Below are positions 19,114-27,860 of a stretch of 64,000 nucleotides of DNA, in pieces. Origin of the DNA: JANQPX01 sp050633905 (GTDB lineage: Bacteria; Pseudomonadota; Alphaproteobacteria; Geminicoccales; Geminicoccaceae). The stretch covers positions 1 to 64,000 of the forward strand of contig JBOEHJ010000009.1 of NCBI GenBank assembly GCA_050633905.1, written 5' to 3'. The notes under the pieces are model-generated. The model searched no databases and was not told the DNA's origin. It worked only from the letters and a program-made list of their open reading frames with translations. Numbering within the stretch: the first letter of the stretch is position 1; every line of letters starts with the position of its first letter. The position numbers and the translations under genes are program-made.

Positions 19114-19418
19114 CTAGGCTTAATACGCTCTGCCCAATATAAATTAGGCAAAACCATAGATCCCAAAACTCAATTTTGGATTAAGATGATTGCTGTAGTT
19201 GCCGGCGGCGTCGAATGCCTGATTTGGGTCAGACGCGGAATCTAGCGCTGTGCTCGAGCTGTCCACAATGAGTTCTCAAGCTGTCGCACTGGCCGGAACG
19301 CACTCCGAATGACCGCTCTCGCGCACATTTCATCCATATGCTTAGTGACCGGGTCATGCCACAAGCCGACACCCTCATCCTTGCTTTATCCATCGTAGCC
19401 CATCAAGCTTGTTGTGTA

Positions 19419-19622
19419 ATGAAAGACACGTCAGGAACGACGGTCGAAGACAACGAAGGGGGGAAGGCGTTGCAAAAAGACAAACGGCTTTGGTACATTA
19501 TTGGCGCTGTGATCGTCATCTTGGTGATCGGCTATGCTGCGGGATGGTTTGGTGGCGGGGCCGAGCCGGAGCCAGCGCCGCAAGAGCAAGGTGCCGACGA
19601 AAAGGAATCTCCGGCGCAATAG
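19419..19622 (+). CDS. Small single-pass membrane protein
   Basis: A 67-residue protein: a polar N-terminus ending in Lys/Arg (QKDKRLW), one membrane helix (YIIGAVIVILVIGYAAGWFG) and an acidic Pro/Glu-rich tail (EPEPAPQEQGADEKESPAQ). This layout is common in alphaproteobacterial small membrane proteins of unknown function. The ATG at 19419 has no strong ribosome-binding site, and the frame could start as far back as 19338. Confidence 0.5.
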   Translation: MKDTSGTTVEDNEGGKALQKDKRLWYIIGAVIVILVIGYAAGWFGGGAEPEPAPQEQGADEKESPAQ

Positions 19623-19778
19623 CTCGCGATTCGTCCAAGGATAGCTGCGGTCAAGGACATTCTGAGACCATCTTGCGGCTCTGCTAAGGCCCGCTGCTCT
19701 TCGGTATGCAGGAACGACCGCTTCTTCCGGACCGTGCCAACTCGCCACCACAATGAGCAGGCATCAGCCTGGAACCCG

Positions 19779-19949
19779 CTAGTCAATCGGAATTGAATCG
19801 CCGATCCCGCGAGCAAACGAATCAAACTCCGCCAACGTCATGAAACCCATGTCGGCCAGCGACCAAGTTGTCGCTGGCCGCTTACAAATCATGATTTGGT
19901 AGTGGACAATACCATGGTGGCGTACGCAGATGATCTTGATTTCGAGCAT
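19779..19949 (-). CDS. Possible 56-residue protein
   Basis: From ATG at 19949 a short frame encodes a protein ending in TWSLADMGFMTLAEFDSF and ARGIGDSIPID. The composition is balanced and protein-like, and it lies in an otherwise empty 565-bp stretch. A GGGTGG upstream could serve as a weak ribosome-binding site. No family recognised. A perfect 11-bp hairpin lies within the frame, so the segment may instead be a structured non-coding element. Confidence 0.3.
   Translation of the reverse strand: MLEIKIICVRHHGIVHYQIMICKRPATTWSLADMGFMTLAEFDSFARGIGDSIPID
19853..19880. repeat. Perfect 11-bp hairpin
   Basis: CGGCCAGCGAC and GTCGCTGGCCG flank a 6-base loop. No T-run follows on either strand, so it is not a typical terminator. 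Confidence 0.5.
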
Positions 19950-20187
19950 TGGCCACCCGACTTCAGTTTGGCATGCTTGATCCCATCTGTTGTAAGATGT
20001 CGACGTGCTTCAGGAGCGCCCGGCCGCTGTGCATGCCACTAGATTAGCCATATGTGCACGGACGGTTCTTATAAGGGGCTTAACGCCGGAATGTCGGTCG
20101 CTGAGTGACCCCATGGTCGAACAGGAGAGGCCGTTTGGATAAAGAATGTCGGTAGGGACCGACCTTTTTCAGGGGGAAGTGAGACTA

Positions 20188-20352
20188 ATGCCCACCTACG
20201 TTTAACGCTGTGAACCGTGTGGCGAGACCTTTGAGCGGATCGAGACTATGGTCGAACATGAGACTGCCAAACCGCCATGTCGTCATTGCCATAGCAAGGA
20301 GGTCAAACGCGTGCCGGCACCCTTTATGGCGATCACCGGCAAGAAGAGCTAA
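20188..20352 (+). pseudogene. FmdB-type zinc ribbon with in-frame stop at codon 6
   Basis: The 54-codon frame reads MPTYV-stop-RCEPCGETFERIETMV and then EHETAKPPCRHCHSKEVKRV. It has the FmdB/CxxC-CxxC small regulatory zinc ribbon pattern, which in the family opens MPTYEYRC. The stop codon TAA (20203-20205) stands where Tyr (TAC or TAT) is expected. A strong AGGGGGAAG ribosome-binding site and the whole remainder are intact, so the loss is recent, or a sequencing error, or read-through is used. Confidence 0.75.
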
Positions 20353-20366
20353 TAGCCGTTGCCATC

Positions 20367-20561
20367 ATGCCGAACTCTGATCCCGATGAGGACCGAGGGT
20401 GGCCGAAGCCCCTCAGACGGCGGGTAGGACTGGTTCTTTGCTGGTTTGGGTTTCATGATTTGCGGGTGATTGAGGTGATAATGGGCTTTGGTGTCGGCGG
20501 CCCGGTTCAACGCATCGAGTGTCAGCGCTGCGGTCGGATCATGACCCGTCGAGGGCGCTGA
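20367..20561 (+). CDS. Small protein with a C-terminal CxxC knuckle
   Basis: A 64-residue basic protein starting 14 bp after the zinc-ribbon frame. It has a hydrophobic middle (VGLVLCWFGFHDLRVIEVIM) and ends IECQRCGRIMTRRGR, half a zinc ribbon. The W-FGFHD-...-ECQRCG pattern resembles small conserved proteins of phages and proteobacteria, but I cannot name it. Close spacing suggests cotranscription with the FmdB-like gene. Confidence 0.55.
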   Translation: MPNSDPDEDRGWPKPLRRRVGLVLCWFGFHDLRVIEVIMGFGVGGPVQRIECQRCGRIMTRRGR

Positions 20562-21069
20562 CCCGATTTCAGAGACCTATCTCGACCTCGCGAAGTGCCC
20601 ACGAGCGCATTGCCAAATGCCATGGTTCGATGCCCCCCTCCCGTTTGGGTCACCTTGTGCCACCAGCACCCCTTCGGCAAGGAGCGCTTTCGCTCCGTTT
20701 CCTGCCGCAAGGTCAATTCGCGCTCAGTGCCGATTTTGTTGATAAAGTCGGGCAGGCGCGAGTTGGCTGTCTTAACGTAGATTCAAATTTCACTTACAGA
20801 TGTTTTTTAGAAATCATTTTCGTGCAATGATCTTTCTTAGAAATGTATTCTCACTGAATCCGCCTGTCAGGGCAGCTCCCGACTCTTTCAACGAAATCTA
20901 CCAGGAACGGTCATTCGCCACATGCTTCGTTACGATCCATTTGGCGGACGTTGTCGTCGCCATCATCCAGGTTCTCGCCAGGAGACTAGCAACCACATGA
21001 AATTCAATGAGAACTTTTCGGATAGACTCTTAGTACACATAATACACGCCATGCAAAAAATATTTGATC
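20562..21069. other. 508-bp spacer, nothing recognised
   Basis: Short frames only, none protein-like. Base composition drops toward AT from about 20780 and stays low into the ABC-transporter genes. Confidence 0.45.
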
Positions 21070-21822
21070 CTAGTTTTTCTTCGTGCCGGTAATATGATGC
21101 ACGATATCTTCAGTGGATATGTCAGCGGCATTTAATTCGGACCAAACTTTTCCATGCCGTAAAACAACAATTCTACTACAAATCTCCTTAATAAGGTCGA
21201 TGTCGTGAGCTACAAAAAGGACGGATACTCCGGACTTAATCACTTTTTCAATTTGAGAGACTATGCCACTTGTTTCTTTAACACCAAGGGCAGCTGTTGG
21301 TTCGTCTAGAATAAGGCATTTACTACCCCAAAACACGCTGCGGGCCATTGCGATCCCTTGCCGTTGGCCACCCGACATCTGACTAACCGGGATCTCCATG
21401 CTTGGGATACTGACGCCAATACGTTTTAACTCAGCTGCGGCTTTTTCCCTCATTCTTGCTTTTGAAAGATAGCCTATGGCATTGCCCCAATTCGAGAATA
21501 TTTCTCTGCCCAGGAAAAAGTTTGCTGCAGCATCTAGTTGATCAACCAATGCAAGGTTCTGATAAACCGTTTCGATCTTGCTGGCTCTTGAATCAGACGG
21601 AGAATGGAAAGTAACCTGCTTACCATCGACGCGTACATCTCCGGATGTTGGCGAGTGGAAACCTGAAATCACTTTAACCAATGTGGATTTACCCGCGCCG
21701 TTGTCTCCAACCAATCCAACACATTCTCCTGGCATGATCGACATCGACACACCGTCTACAGCCTTAATCGCACCGAAGTGCTTTACAATATCGCTAAGTT
21801 CCAACGTAGGCGATCTCGTCAT
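21070..21822 (-). CDS. Sugar ABC importer ATP-binding protein
   Basis: A 250-residue ABC ATPase. Walker A is GDNGAGKST (residues 39-47), the signature is MSGGQRQG, Walker B is CLILDEPTAA and the H-loop is VAHD. It has one nucleotide-binding domain, like FrcA of fructose importers, rather than the double RbsA/XylG form. The ATG at 21822 with GGAGAG upstream is preferred to a TTG at 21834. It is the third gene after permease and binding protein on the same strand. Confidence 0.93.
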   Translation of the reverse strand: MTRSPTLELSDIVKHFGAIKAVDGVSMSIMPGECVGLVGDNGAGKSTLVKVISGFHSPTSGDVRVDGKQVTFHSPSDSRASKIETVYQNLALVDQLDAAANFFLGREIFSNWGNAIGYLSKARMREKAAAELKRIGVSIPSMEIPVSQMSGGQRQGIAMARSVFWGSKCLILDEPTAALGVKETSGIVSQIEKVIKSGVSVLFVAHDIDLIKEICSRIVVLRHGKVWSELNAADISTEDIVHHITGTKKN

Positions 21823-21902
21823 CGCGCTCTCCAATTATGGAACGCTGTCGTGGAGGATGCGCCGCTCCATCCATGGAGCGACGCATTGACGGCAATTGGA
21901 CT

Positions 21903-22955
21903 TCAATCCTGCCAAAGGGATTCTGGAATTAGCGGCTTAAAGCCCTTTGATTCGAGCATCGCGCGTGGGACTGTCTCAAAGATCTGATCACAGGTGGTGA
22001 TAGGCACCAATTGTGTCTGATACACGTCCTTAATTTGGGAGCTTTTTCCTTCCAGGTCCAATTTGACGACCTCAAGCGCAATGTCTGACATCTTGCGAGG
22101 GTCTCTAAATGGCACGGTCATAATTTCGCCACGGCAAACAGCCGCAAGCTCATCGAGCTGCCCACCCTGTCCAGCAATCCAAATGCCATCCGCGCCCGGA
22201 TTTAAGCCAATTGCCTGCAAACCTTCCATGACACCCAAAGCTGTATTGCTATTCGCTCCGAAAACCACGTTAATTTCAGAATGCGCAGTCATGACAGGCT
22301 CGATCGTTCTGAAGGCGAGCTCCCGGCTAAAATTGGTGAACTCTTCACGTACCACGTTAAGGGTTATGTCACACGCCTTCAGACCGGCCGTGACCGCCTC
22401 CATAAAGCCAGCACTTCTCAGTTTACCGATCTCGCTGGTGGGGATGCCATGGAACATTGCGAGATTTACCGGATTTCGCTTTTCATCGCAGGCCTTTTTT
22501 GCGATGTCCCTGCCAGCCATGCGCCCCATCTCATCTTCGGGCACAATGATGAATGCAAGTGGGTCTATGGGATGTTCATCAAGTCCGATGGGCGGCGCGA
22601 ATACGATAAGTTTAGAACCTTTTGCAGCGACTTCGTTTAGCCGATCATAGATATCTTCCATACTTGTTGCCGGCGTCACCATTAGATAATCGGGTTCAAG
22701 AACGACCTGATCCGCCAGGATACGGTCATAGGCGGCCGGGTCGTTGTGAGAAGGCGGCACGGCACTGAAGAATTTGAAATCAGACCCCATTTTATCCAGG
22801 CCTTCTTTAACGCCAATGAGCGTTTGCCCTGGACCCGTTGTAACGTCGGCGTTGGGACTCACATAAGAAATGCTTGTCTCGGCCAATACTGGCGCACAGG
22901 ATATCATCAACGATGCAATAAGAGGGATGGCCCCACCTATCTGTTTGGTCTTCAT
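21903..22955 (-). CDS. Sugar ABC importer periplasmic binding protein
   Basis: A 350-residue secreted binding protein of the ribose/galactose (periplasmic binding type I) class. The signal peptide MKTKQIGGAIPLIASLMISC is followed by APVLAET. The fold shows in ISYVSPNADVTTGPGQTLI, an LMVTPATSMEDIYDRL segment and INVVFGANSNTALGVMEGLQ. GGAGGAAG precedes the ATG. Two membrane-transport partners flank it. The cognate sugar is not readable from sequence. Confidence 0.92.
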   Translation of the reverse strand: MKTKQIGGAIPLIASLMISCAPVLAETSISYVSPNADVTTGPGQTLIGVKEGLDKMGSDFKFFSAVPPSHNDPAAYDRILADQVVLEPDYLMVTPATSMEDIYDRLNEVAAKGSKLIVFAPPIGLDEHPIDPLAFIIVPEDEMGRMAGRDIAKKACDEKRNPVNLAMFHGIPTSEIGKLRSAGFMEAVTAGLKACDITLNVVREEFTNFSRELAFRTIEPVMTAHSEINVVFGANSNTALGVMEGLQAIGLNPGADGIWIAGQGGQLDELAAVCRGEIMTVPFRDPRKMSDIALEVVKLDLEGKSSQIKDVYQTQLVPITTCDQIFETVPRAMLESKGFKPLIPESLWQD

Positions 22956-23028
22956 TGTCTTCCTCCCTGCAGATATTTTGTCATATACAAACTTCTGAAT
23001 TCATGTTTTCCAGCTTGATCCTCCCTTT

Positions 23029-24036
23029 TTACCCGGTGTCATCTTTTCCTTGGCGTGCTCTGTTGACCTGAATCGCAACGGACGTGATCAACAAAATGCC
23101 AAGGAGAATTTGCTGCCAGAAAAATCCGGCGCCCGCGAGCAGAAGACCGTTCTCAAGGACGGCGATCAGATACATCGCAAAAGCCATTCCCCAGATTTTT
23201 CCGACACCGCCAAACAAGCTTGTCCCGCCAAGGATCACACCAGCAATGATATGTAGTTCCAGCCCTTGGCCCAATGTTGGGTGAGCACTGTTCATCCGCC
23301 CCATGAGAAGAAACGCTGCGATGGCAACGAGAAATGCTTGAACAACAAAGCTGATTATTATCAGGCGGCGAACTTTAATACCTGCAATGCGTGCCGCTTC
23401 TGGATTGCCGCCGATTGCCAGGATGTAACGCCCGTATTGAAGTCGTGTTAGAACAAAATGGCCTATGAGTACTGTCGCAAGTGCCACCCAAATAAGATTT
23501 GGCACACCGACTGTCTCGCCTTGTCCGATCTCGACAAACGGCGGAGGGAACCTCACGTGATAGGTGCCATACATCAATTGCTGCACTGTCCCGCGCAACA
23601 ACACCAATGTTCCTAGCGTGGCAAGAAGTGCCGGCACACGGAGATATCCGACAATCAAACCATTCAATAGGCCGAAGAGCAGTCCAGCAATGATCGCAAA
23701 TGTGAAGCATACGATCAGGGGATAACCCTCAAGCACCAAATATCCGGTCAGACACGCGACAAGGCCGAGCACCGAGCCGACGCTCAGGTCAATCTGCCGC
23801 GCTGAAATTACAAATACCTGCCCGACACCGACAATCATCGCGACTGATGCTGAGCGAAGAATATTAAGCTGGTTCTCGAGCGTCATAAATTTATCTGAAA
23901 AAAATGAAAGCAAAACCACGCATAATATGGTGGGGATCACAACGGTATTAACGCCCCCGGCTATCCGTACCACTTTGGAGGACATGTCATCCATTGTGGA
24001 ACTGACTCCGCTGGATGCATTGTGCTCGATAGCCAT
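23029..24036 (-). CDS. Sugar ABC importer permease (RbsC-like)
   Basis: A 335-residue inner-membrane permease with eight to ten helices and the signature VFVISARQIDLSVGSVLGL together with EAARIAGIKVRRL, the ATPase-coupling loop of the RbsC/FrcC family. It is the first gene of the minus-strand permease-binding protein-ATPase unit. Immediately upstream lies a broken IS256 transposase, so an original promoter and any regulator or sugar-metabolism genes may have been lost or displaced. Confidence 0.93.
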   Translation of the reverse strand: MAIEHNASSGVSSTMDDMSSKVVRIAGGVNTVVIPTILCVVLLSFFSDKFMTLENQLNILRSASVAMIVGVGQVFVISARQIDLSVGSVLGLVACLTGYLVLEGYPLIVCFTFAIIAGLLFGLLNGLIVGYLRVPALLATLGTLVLLRGTVQQLMYGTYHVRFPPPFVEIGQGETVGVPNLIWVALATVLIGHFVLTRLQYGRYILAIGGNPEAARIAGIKVRRLIIISFVVQAFLVAIAAFLLMGRMNSAHPTLGQGLELHIIAGVILGGTSLFGGVGKIWGMAFAMYLIAVLENGLLLAGAGFFWQQILLGILLITSVAIQVNRARQGKDDTG

Positions 24037-24157
24037 CTCAGAGCCCCTTAGAACTACTCGTCGACCAACAAGGTCTTGCTAGCTTCTCGTGGTATGTTTG
24101 ACTGGTTTTTGGCGCGCACTGCCTCCGCGCCCGTCTGGAATAAAGAACGTCCTGATC

Positions 24158-24484
24158 ATGGTGGCGGAGGGCGGCCCGCAGGATCGACAAGTTTTTGTAG
24201 CCGTGCAGACGGTGCATGCCCATTTTGGCCTCGATCATAGGGCTCACCATCCTGCGCTCGACCAAGCGGGCATCTCGCCAACGACGGACTTTCTCGCGGT
24301 GTTTGCGGATCTGGCCGGTCAGGTTCTCGATTTGATTGACGCTCACCAAGGAGCGACGGAGACTCTCGAGCGCGCCAAGATGGGCGCAGGTCAGCATATC
24401 GTCCATACCGTCGCGGACCGCGCTAGGAATGTAGTCGAGGCGCTGCGCGAAGTTATCGAGTGCTTTCGGCCCATCTCTTCGCGC
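24158..24484 (-). pseudogene. IS256 family transposase C-terminal relic
   Basis: The frame reads DYIPSAVRDGMDDML, then LESLRRSLVSVNQIENLTGQ, VRRWRDARLVERRM and LHGYKNLSILRAALRHH. This is the C-terminal part of Mutator/IS256 transposases (typically RRSLATTNIIEN...VKRWRD...LKAYKQLPILRAAL). An in-frame stop at 24485-24487 and drifted sequence beyond close it; the catalytic N-terminal parts are not readable. It sits 122 bp upstream of the sugar permease gene. Confidence 0.75.
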
Positions 24485-25178
24485 TCAGCATTCTGGCCAT
24501 CGCAGCAGCCACAGATCGACATCGTTTCCTCTTCCAAGAGAGCTTCCATGAGAACACGCTAATATGTGGAGAGTCTATACAGTGACGGCCAAGTTTGAGG
24601 CACTTTGATCGTTGGTCATCATGCCAGAGAGTTGGATTATTGAGTGAGTCGTTCAGTCATCTGGAGGATACCCTTAGAAGATGCGCCGAATCGGCAATTT
24701 CGGAAGGTTCATCGATTTTGAGGCTGACGAAGAGCGCAAGCGATAAGCATTTGCCGTTTGTTTTCTTGCGCGCTCATGTCCGAGTTGGGTCTAACAGCGG
24801 AATTTAGCGACCGTGCTCCAGTGTCTGCTTCTGCACCCGGAAGCGGCAGCAATGCTTGCTTCTCAAATGTGCCAGCGTTGGACGTGAGCGCTGGCGTGCT
24901 AGAGGGCCGAAAGCAGAGAAAGGGCCTGGCGCGCTGGTCGTCGCGAAGGCCGTGTCGGCCAAGCCGGCTGACGAGAAAATGCACTGCGGCGGGGGAGACA
25001 AGGTCGACGTGCTGCCAAGGGCAGGGTTATCGTCGAAACGTTTTGACCCTTGGGGGACGCGCTGAGACTGGCTCGCCCCATACCCGAGCTAGGGCTACGC
25101 GCCATCAGCGCCTCAGCCATGTGAACCTCAGCATCACGACGAGGACAAGTGATAAAATCGCAGCATAGGGAGGAGTGA
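24485..25178. other. Spacer without a supported gene
   Basis: About 690 bp between the transposase relic and ridA. The first part may be further decayed IS256 sequence in other frames (a minus frame from 24549). The rest gives only frames that look like noise. Confidence 0.4.
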
Positions 25179-25664
25179 ATGCAACTCAAGGACGTCGCCG
25201 GGACCACGCCGGAAGAGCGCCTTTCGGCGCTAGGGCTGACCCTGCCGCCAGTTCCCGAGGCGGTGGCCGACTACGTGACCCACACGCAGATCGGCAACAT
25301 CATCTACACCTCTGGCATGTTGCCCTGGGTCGACGGCGATCTGAAGTTCACCGGGCGCATGGGCGAAAGCCTGACCGTCGAACAAGGATATGCGGCATTT
25401 CAACTGTCAGCGCTCAATGGGCTCTCGCTGCTAAAGTCGATCACGGGTGACCTGTCAAGGATTGCCCGCATCCATCGACTGGAGGGGACCGGCTGCGCGA
25501 CATTGGATTTTACTGACATGCCGCGCGCGCTCAATGGGGCATCGCATCTGGTGAACACTGTGTTCGGCGACAAGGGGGCCCATTCGCGCATGATCTATTC
25601 AAACCCGTCGATGCCGATCGATTGCGCCACGCTCGTCGTGTTCTGGGCAGAGTTGGCAGCATGA
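25179..25664 (+). CDS. RidA family protein
   Basis: A 161-residue protein of the RidA/YjgF/UK114 family. Conserved parts are VTHTQIGNIIYTSGMLPWVDG, the middle LSRIARIHRLEG and the closing HSRMIYSNPSMPIDCATLVV, keeping the arginine that binds the imine/carboxylate substrate. RidA proteins deaminate reactive enamine/imine intermediates of amino-acid metabolism. GGGAGGAG precedes the ATG. It is on the same strand as, and upstream of, the LysR, cyclase, TRAP and oxoprolinase genes, so a supporting role in that pathway is likely. Confidence 0.9.
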   Translation: MQLKDVAGTTPEERLSALGLTLPPVPEAVADYVTHTQIGNIIYTSGMLPWVDGDLKFTGRMGESLTVEQGYAAFQLSALNGLSLLKSITGDLSRIARIHRLEGTGCATLDFTDMPRALNGASHLVNTVFGDKGAHSRMIYSNPSMPIDCATLVVFWAELAA

Positions 25665-25733
25665 GCACGTACGGTTTACAGCTGTGTCTTTCTCAACTTG
25701 AGCTTACTTGCTACAGGAAAACCTCTAGCGGCG

Positions 25734-25818
25734 GTTTGGGATCACCTTAAGGCAATGGCGACGGCAGGCGGATGCCGGCTTTCAGGGATGTGGTGGCCAC
25801 AAGGCAGGCTTCGGCTTC
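25734..25818. repeat. Dispersed repeat, copy A
   Basis: It contains TTGGGATCACCTTAAGGCA, then GCCGGCTTTCAGGG, then AAGGCAGGCTTCGGCTTC. The same blocks in the same order occur at 34564-34630, and the first block recurs at 43881-43910. It lies in the 369-bp spacer between ridA and the LysR gene; the rest of that spacer (25819-26033) shows nothing else. Confidence 0.5.
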
Positions 25819-26033
25819 GTGCCCATTCAAGACATCCGTGGCACTCGCTGAACAGAAAATGAGCCAATGGCATTCCCCTTAAAGTTGATGTGCGTCATCA
25901 TGAGCTGGAATATCCCTTGGGACGCTGCAGCGCCTTCATCGCAATCGACAATGCCGACATTGACCTATCGGGTTGGACTAACCGATGTTCTATAACACAG
26001 TGGCGCTGCGTGAATTTAACCCAAGAGGGATAG

Positions 26034-26930
26034 ATGCGTATCAACGTTGAGCAGCTCTATGCTTTTTGGATGGTCGTCACGTCAGGCGGGGTGCGACGTG
26101 CTGCTGAACGGATGAACCTTTCGCAGCCTGCGGTAACCGCCAGAATAAAGAATCTCGAGGACATGCTGTCGGTCCAGCTCTTCGATCGTGCGGCGCAAGG
26201 CATGCCGCTCACCAGGCGAGGCCGGCGCCTTTTACGCTATGCTGAGCAATGTCTTCAGCTTGACGATCTCATCCACCGCGAGGTTGCCGATCCAAAGGGG
26301 ATCGGCGAGAGCCTTTGCATCGGGGCGTCGGAAACGGTTGTCCAGACATGGCTGCCAAACTTGATTACAGCCTTGAGAGGGACGTTTCCTAGGCTTCAGA
26401 TCGAGATCGTCGTCGATGTATCATCGAACCTGCGTGAAGCCCTGCTCAGCCGCTCAGTCGACCTCGCCATCCTCATGGGGCCGGTCTCGGAATATACGGT
26501 CGACAACGTCATGCTGCCCGAATTTCCCCTGCGTTGGTACGGCGCGGCGGGTGCTGATCTACAGAAAAAACCTGAGGAGCTCTTTCTGTCGACGCCCGTT
26601 GTCACTTACGCGCGCAACACCAGACCCTACAGAGAGCTAAAACGCGTGCTGCACGATCGTTACGGGCCCGAGGTGGTTCTCTTTCCATCATCCTCGCTTT
26701 CAGCCTGTTTTCGACTGGTGGCGGCCGGCCTTGGTGTCGGCGCATTGCCCGAGGCCCTGGCGAGATCCGAGATGGTGGGGGGACGGCTTGTCGAATTTGA
26801 TCCGGGCTGGCAGCCGAACGCCCTCGGCTTCACGGCATCCTATCTATCCGGCCCCGGCAGCGTCGTCGTCGAGAGGGCAGCGATCATCGCAGAGGAGGTG
26901 GCACGCGAGGCTTGTGATAAAAATAGTTGA
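26034..26930 (+). CDS. LysR family regulator of the oxoproline/TRAP cluster
   Basis: A 298-residue LysR regulator with its helix-turn-helix at residues 3-60 (VRRAAERMNLSQPAVTARIKNLEDML) and an effector domain that includes ESLCIGASETVVQTWLPNLI. It is immediately upstream of, and cotranscribed in direction with, the D-glutamate cyclase and TRAP genes, a 79-bp gap holding inverted GATCAATA/TATTGATC motifs. The natural inference is local control by a pathway ligand. The start is ATG with AGAGGGATAG upstream. Confidence 0.92.
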   Translation: MRINVEQLYAFWMVVTSGGVRRAAERMNLSQPAVTARIKNLEDMLSVQLFDRAAQGMPLTRRGRRLLRYAEQCLQLDDLIHREVADPKGIGESLCIGASETVVQTWLPNLITALRGTFPRLQIEIVVDVSSNLREALLSRSVDLAILMGPVSEYTVDNVMLPEFPLRWYGAAGADLQKKPEELFLSTPVVTYARNTRPYRELKRVLHDRYGPEVVLFPSSSLSACFRLVAAGLGVGALPEALARSEMVGGRLVEFDPGWQPNALGFTASYLSGPGSVVVERAAIIAEEVAREACDKNS

Positions 26931-26974
26931 TCAATAATAGCAAAAAATTGCGATTTGACCGGATCATATTGATC
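26929..26974. promoter_or_regulatory. Candidate operator before the cyclase/TRAP genes
   Basis: GATCAATA (26929-26936) and its reverse complement TATTGATC (26967-26974) flank an AT-rich centre that itself holds GCAA-AAAA-TTGC. A third TGATC follows at about 26983. This fits a multi-site LysR target upstream of the operon start at 27010. Confidence 0.45.
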
Positions 26975-27009
26975 TGACAGCCTGATCATTCAGAGGAGGC
27001 AAGACGTCA

Positions 27010-27834
27010 ATGATGAAAGACGTTGCAACATCAGACGCTGCCATGCCAGCCGATCCAGGGGGCGTCCGCAGCTTGATCCGCCAGGGCATGCTCTGTGGTC
27101 ACACGGCAGGTCTCGCGCCGGGAAGGCTGCAGGCCAATCTAGTGATCCTGCCGGAAAGCTATGCGCTGGATTTCATGCGCTATTGCCAGCGCAATCCCAA
27201 GCCTTGTCCGCTCGTCGGTGTCACGGAAACGGGTGATCCCTATTTTCGAACGCTCGGCACGGAGATCGATGTTCGTGTCGATCTGCCGGCATACAACATT
27301 TACCGACACGGTGATCTCGTCGAGAGCCGATCCGACCTGACCGATCTTTGGCAGAACGACTTTGTCGCTTTTGCGCTCGGTTGTTCGTTTACCTTCGAGC
27401 GCGCCTTGATGGCAGCGGGCATGCCGCTCGATCACATCGAGGCTGATCGGACCGTTGCCATGTATAGGACATCGATCGAGACGAGGGTGGCCGGGCCGTT
27501 TAGAGGCGGCATGGTCGTCTCGATGCGGCCGATCGCCAATGACAGGGTGACGGATGCCGTCAGTATCTCGAAAAAATACCCCCTTGCCCATGGCGCGCCG
27601 GTTCATGTGGGCGATCCTGAAGCGATCGGCATCGCCAATCTCAATGCGCCCGAATGGGGCGACCCGCCTCTAACTCATTGCGACCGAACGCCGGTTTTCT
27701 GGGCTTGTGGCGTCACGCCTCAAAACGCTATTCGCCAGGCCAAACCGCCGATCTGCATCACCCACAAACCCGGATGTATGCTGATCACCGACATCGACGA
27801 GTTTGCCGAGACACCCTTTGTCCCGATTGCTTGA
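27010..27834 (+). CDS. D-glutamate cyclase family protein (DUF1445)
   Basis: A 274-residue cytoplasmic protein of the DUF1445/YcsI family. Features are VRSLIRQGMLCGHTAGLAPG at the N-terminus, ANLVILPESYALDFMRYCQR, FVAFALGCSFTFERALM, and the C-terminal FWACGVTPQNAIRQAKPPIC plus ITHKPGCMLITDI. The mammalian homologue converts D-glutamate to 5-oxo-D-proline; bacterial members are often called putative hydro-lyases. AGAGGAGG lies before the ATG. Coupling with a downstream 5-oxoprolinase-type enzyme supports the oxoproline link. Reaction direction and exact substrate are inferred. Confidence 0.88.
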   Translation: MMKDVATSDAAMPADPGGVRSLIRQGMLCGHTAGLAPGRLQANLVILPESYALDFMRYCQRNPKPCPLVGVTETGDPYFRTLGTEIDVRVDLPAYNIYRHGDLVESRSDLTDLWQNDFVAFALGCSFTFERALMAAGMPLDHIEADRTVAMYRTSIETRVAGPFRGGMVVSMRPIANDRVTDAVSISKKYPLAHGAPVHVGDPEAIGIANLNAPEWGDPPLTHCDRTPVFWACGVTPQNAIRQAKPPICITHKPGCMLITDIDEFAETPFVPIA

Positions 27835-27860
27835 AACCGAAGAAAGCAGGAGAAAAAAAC

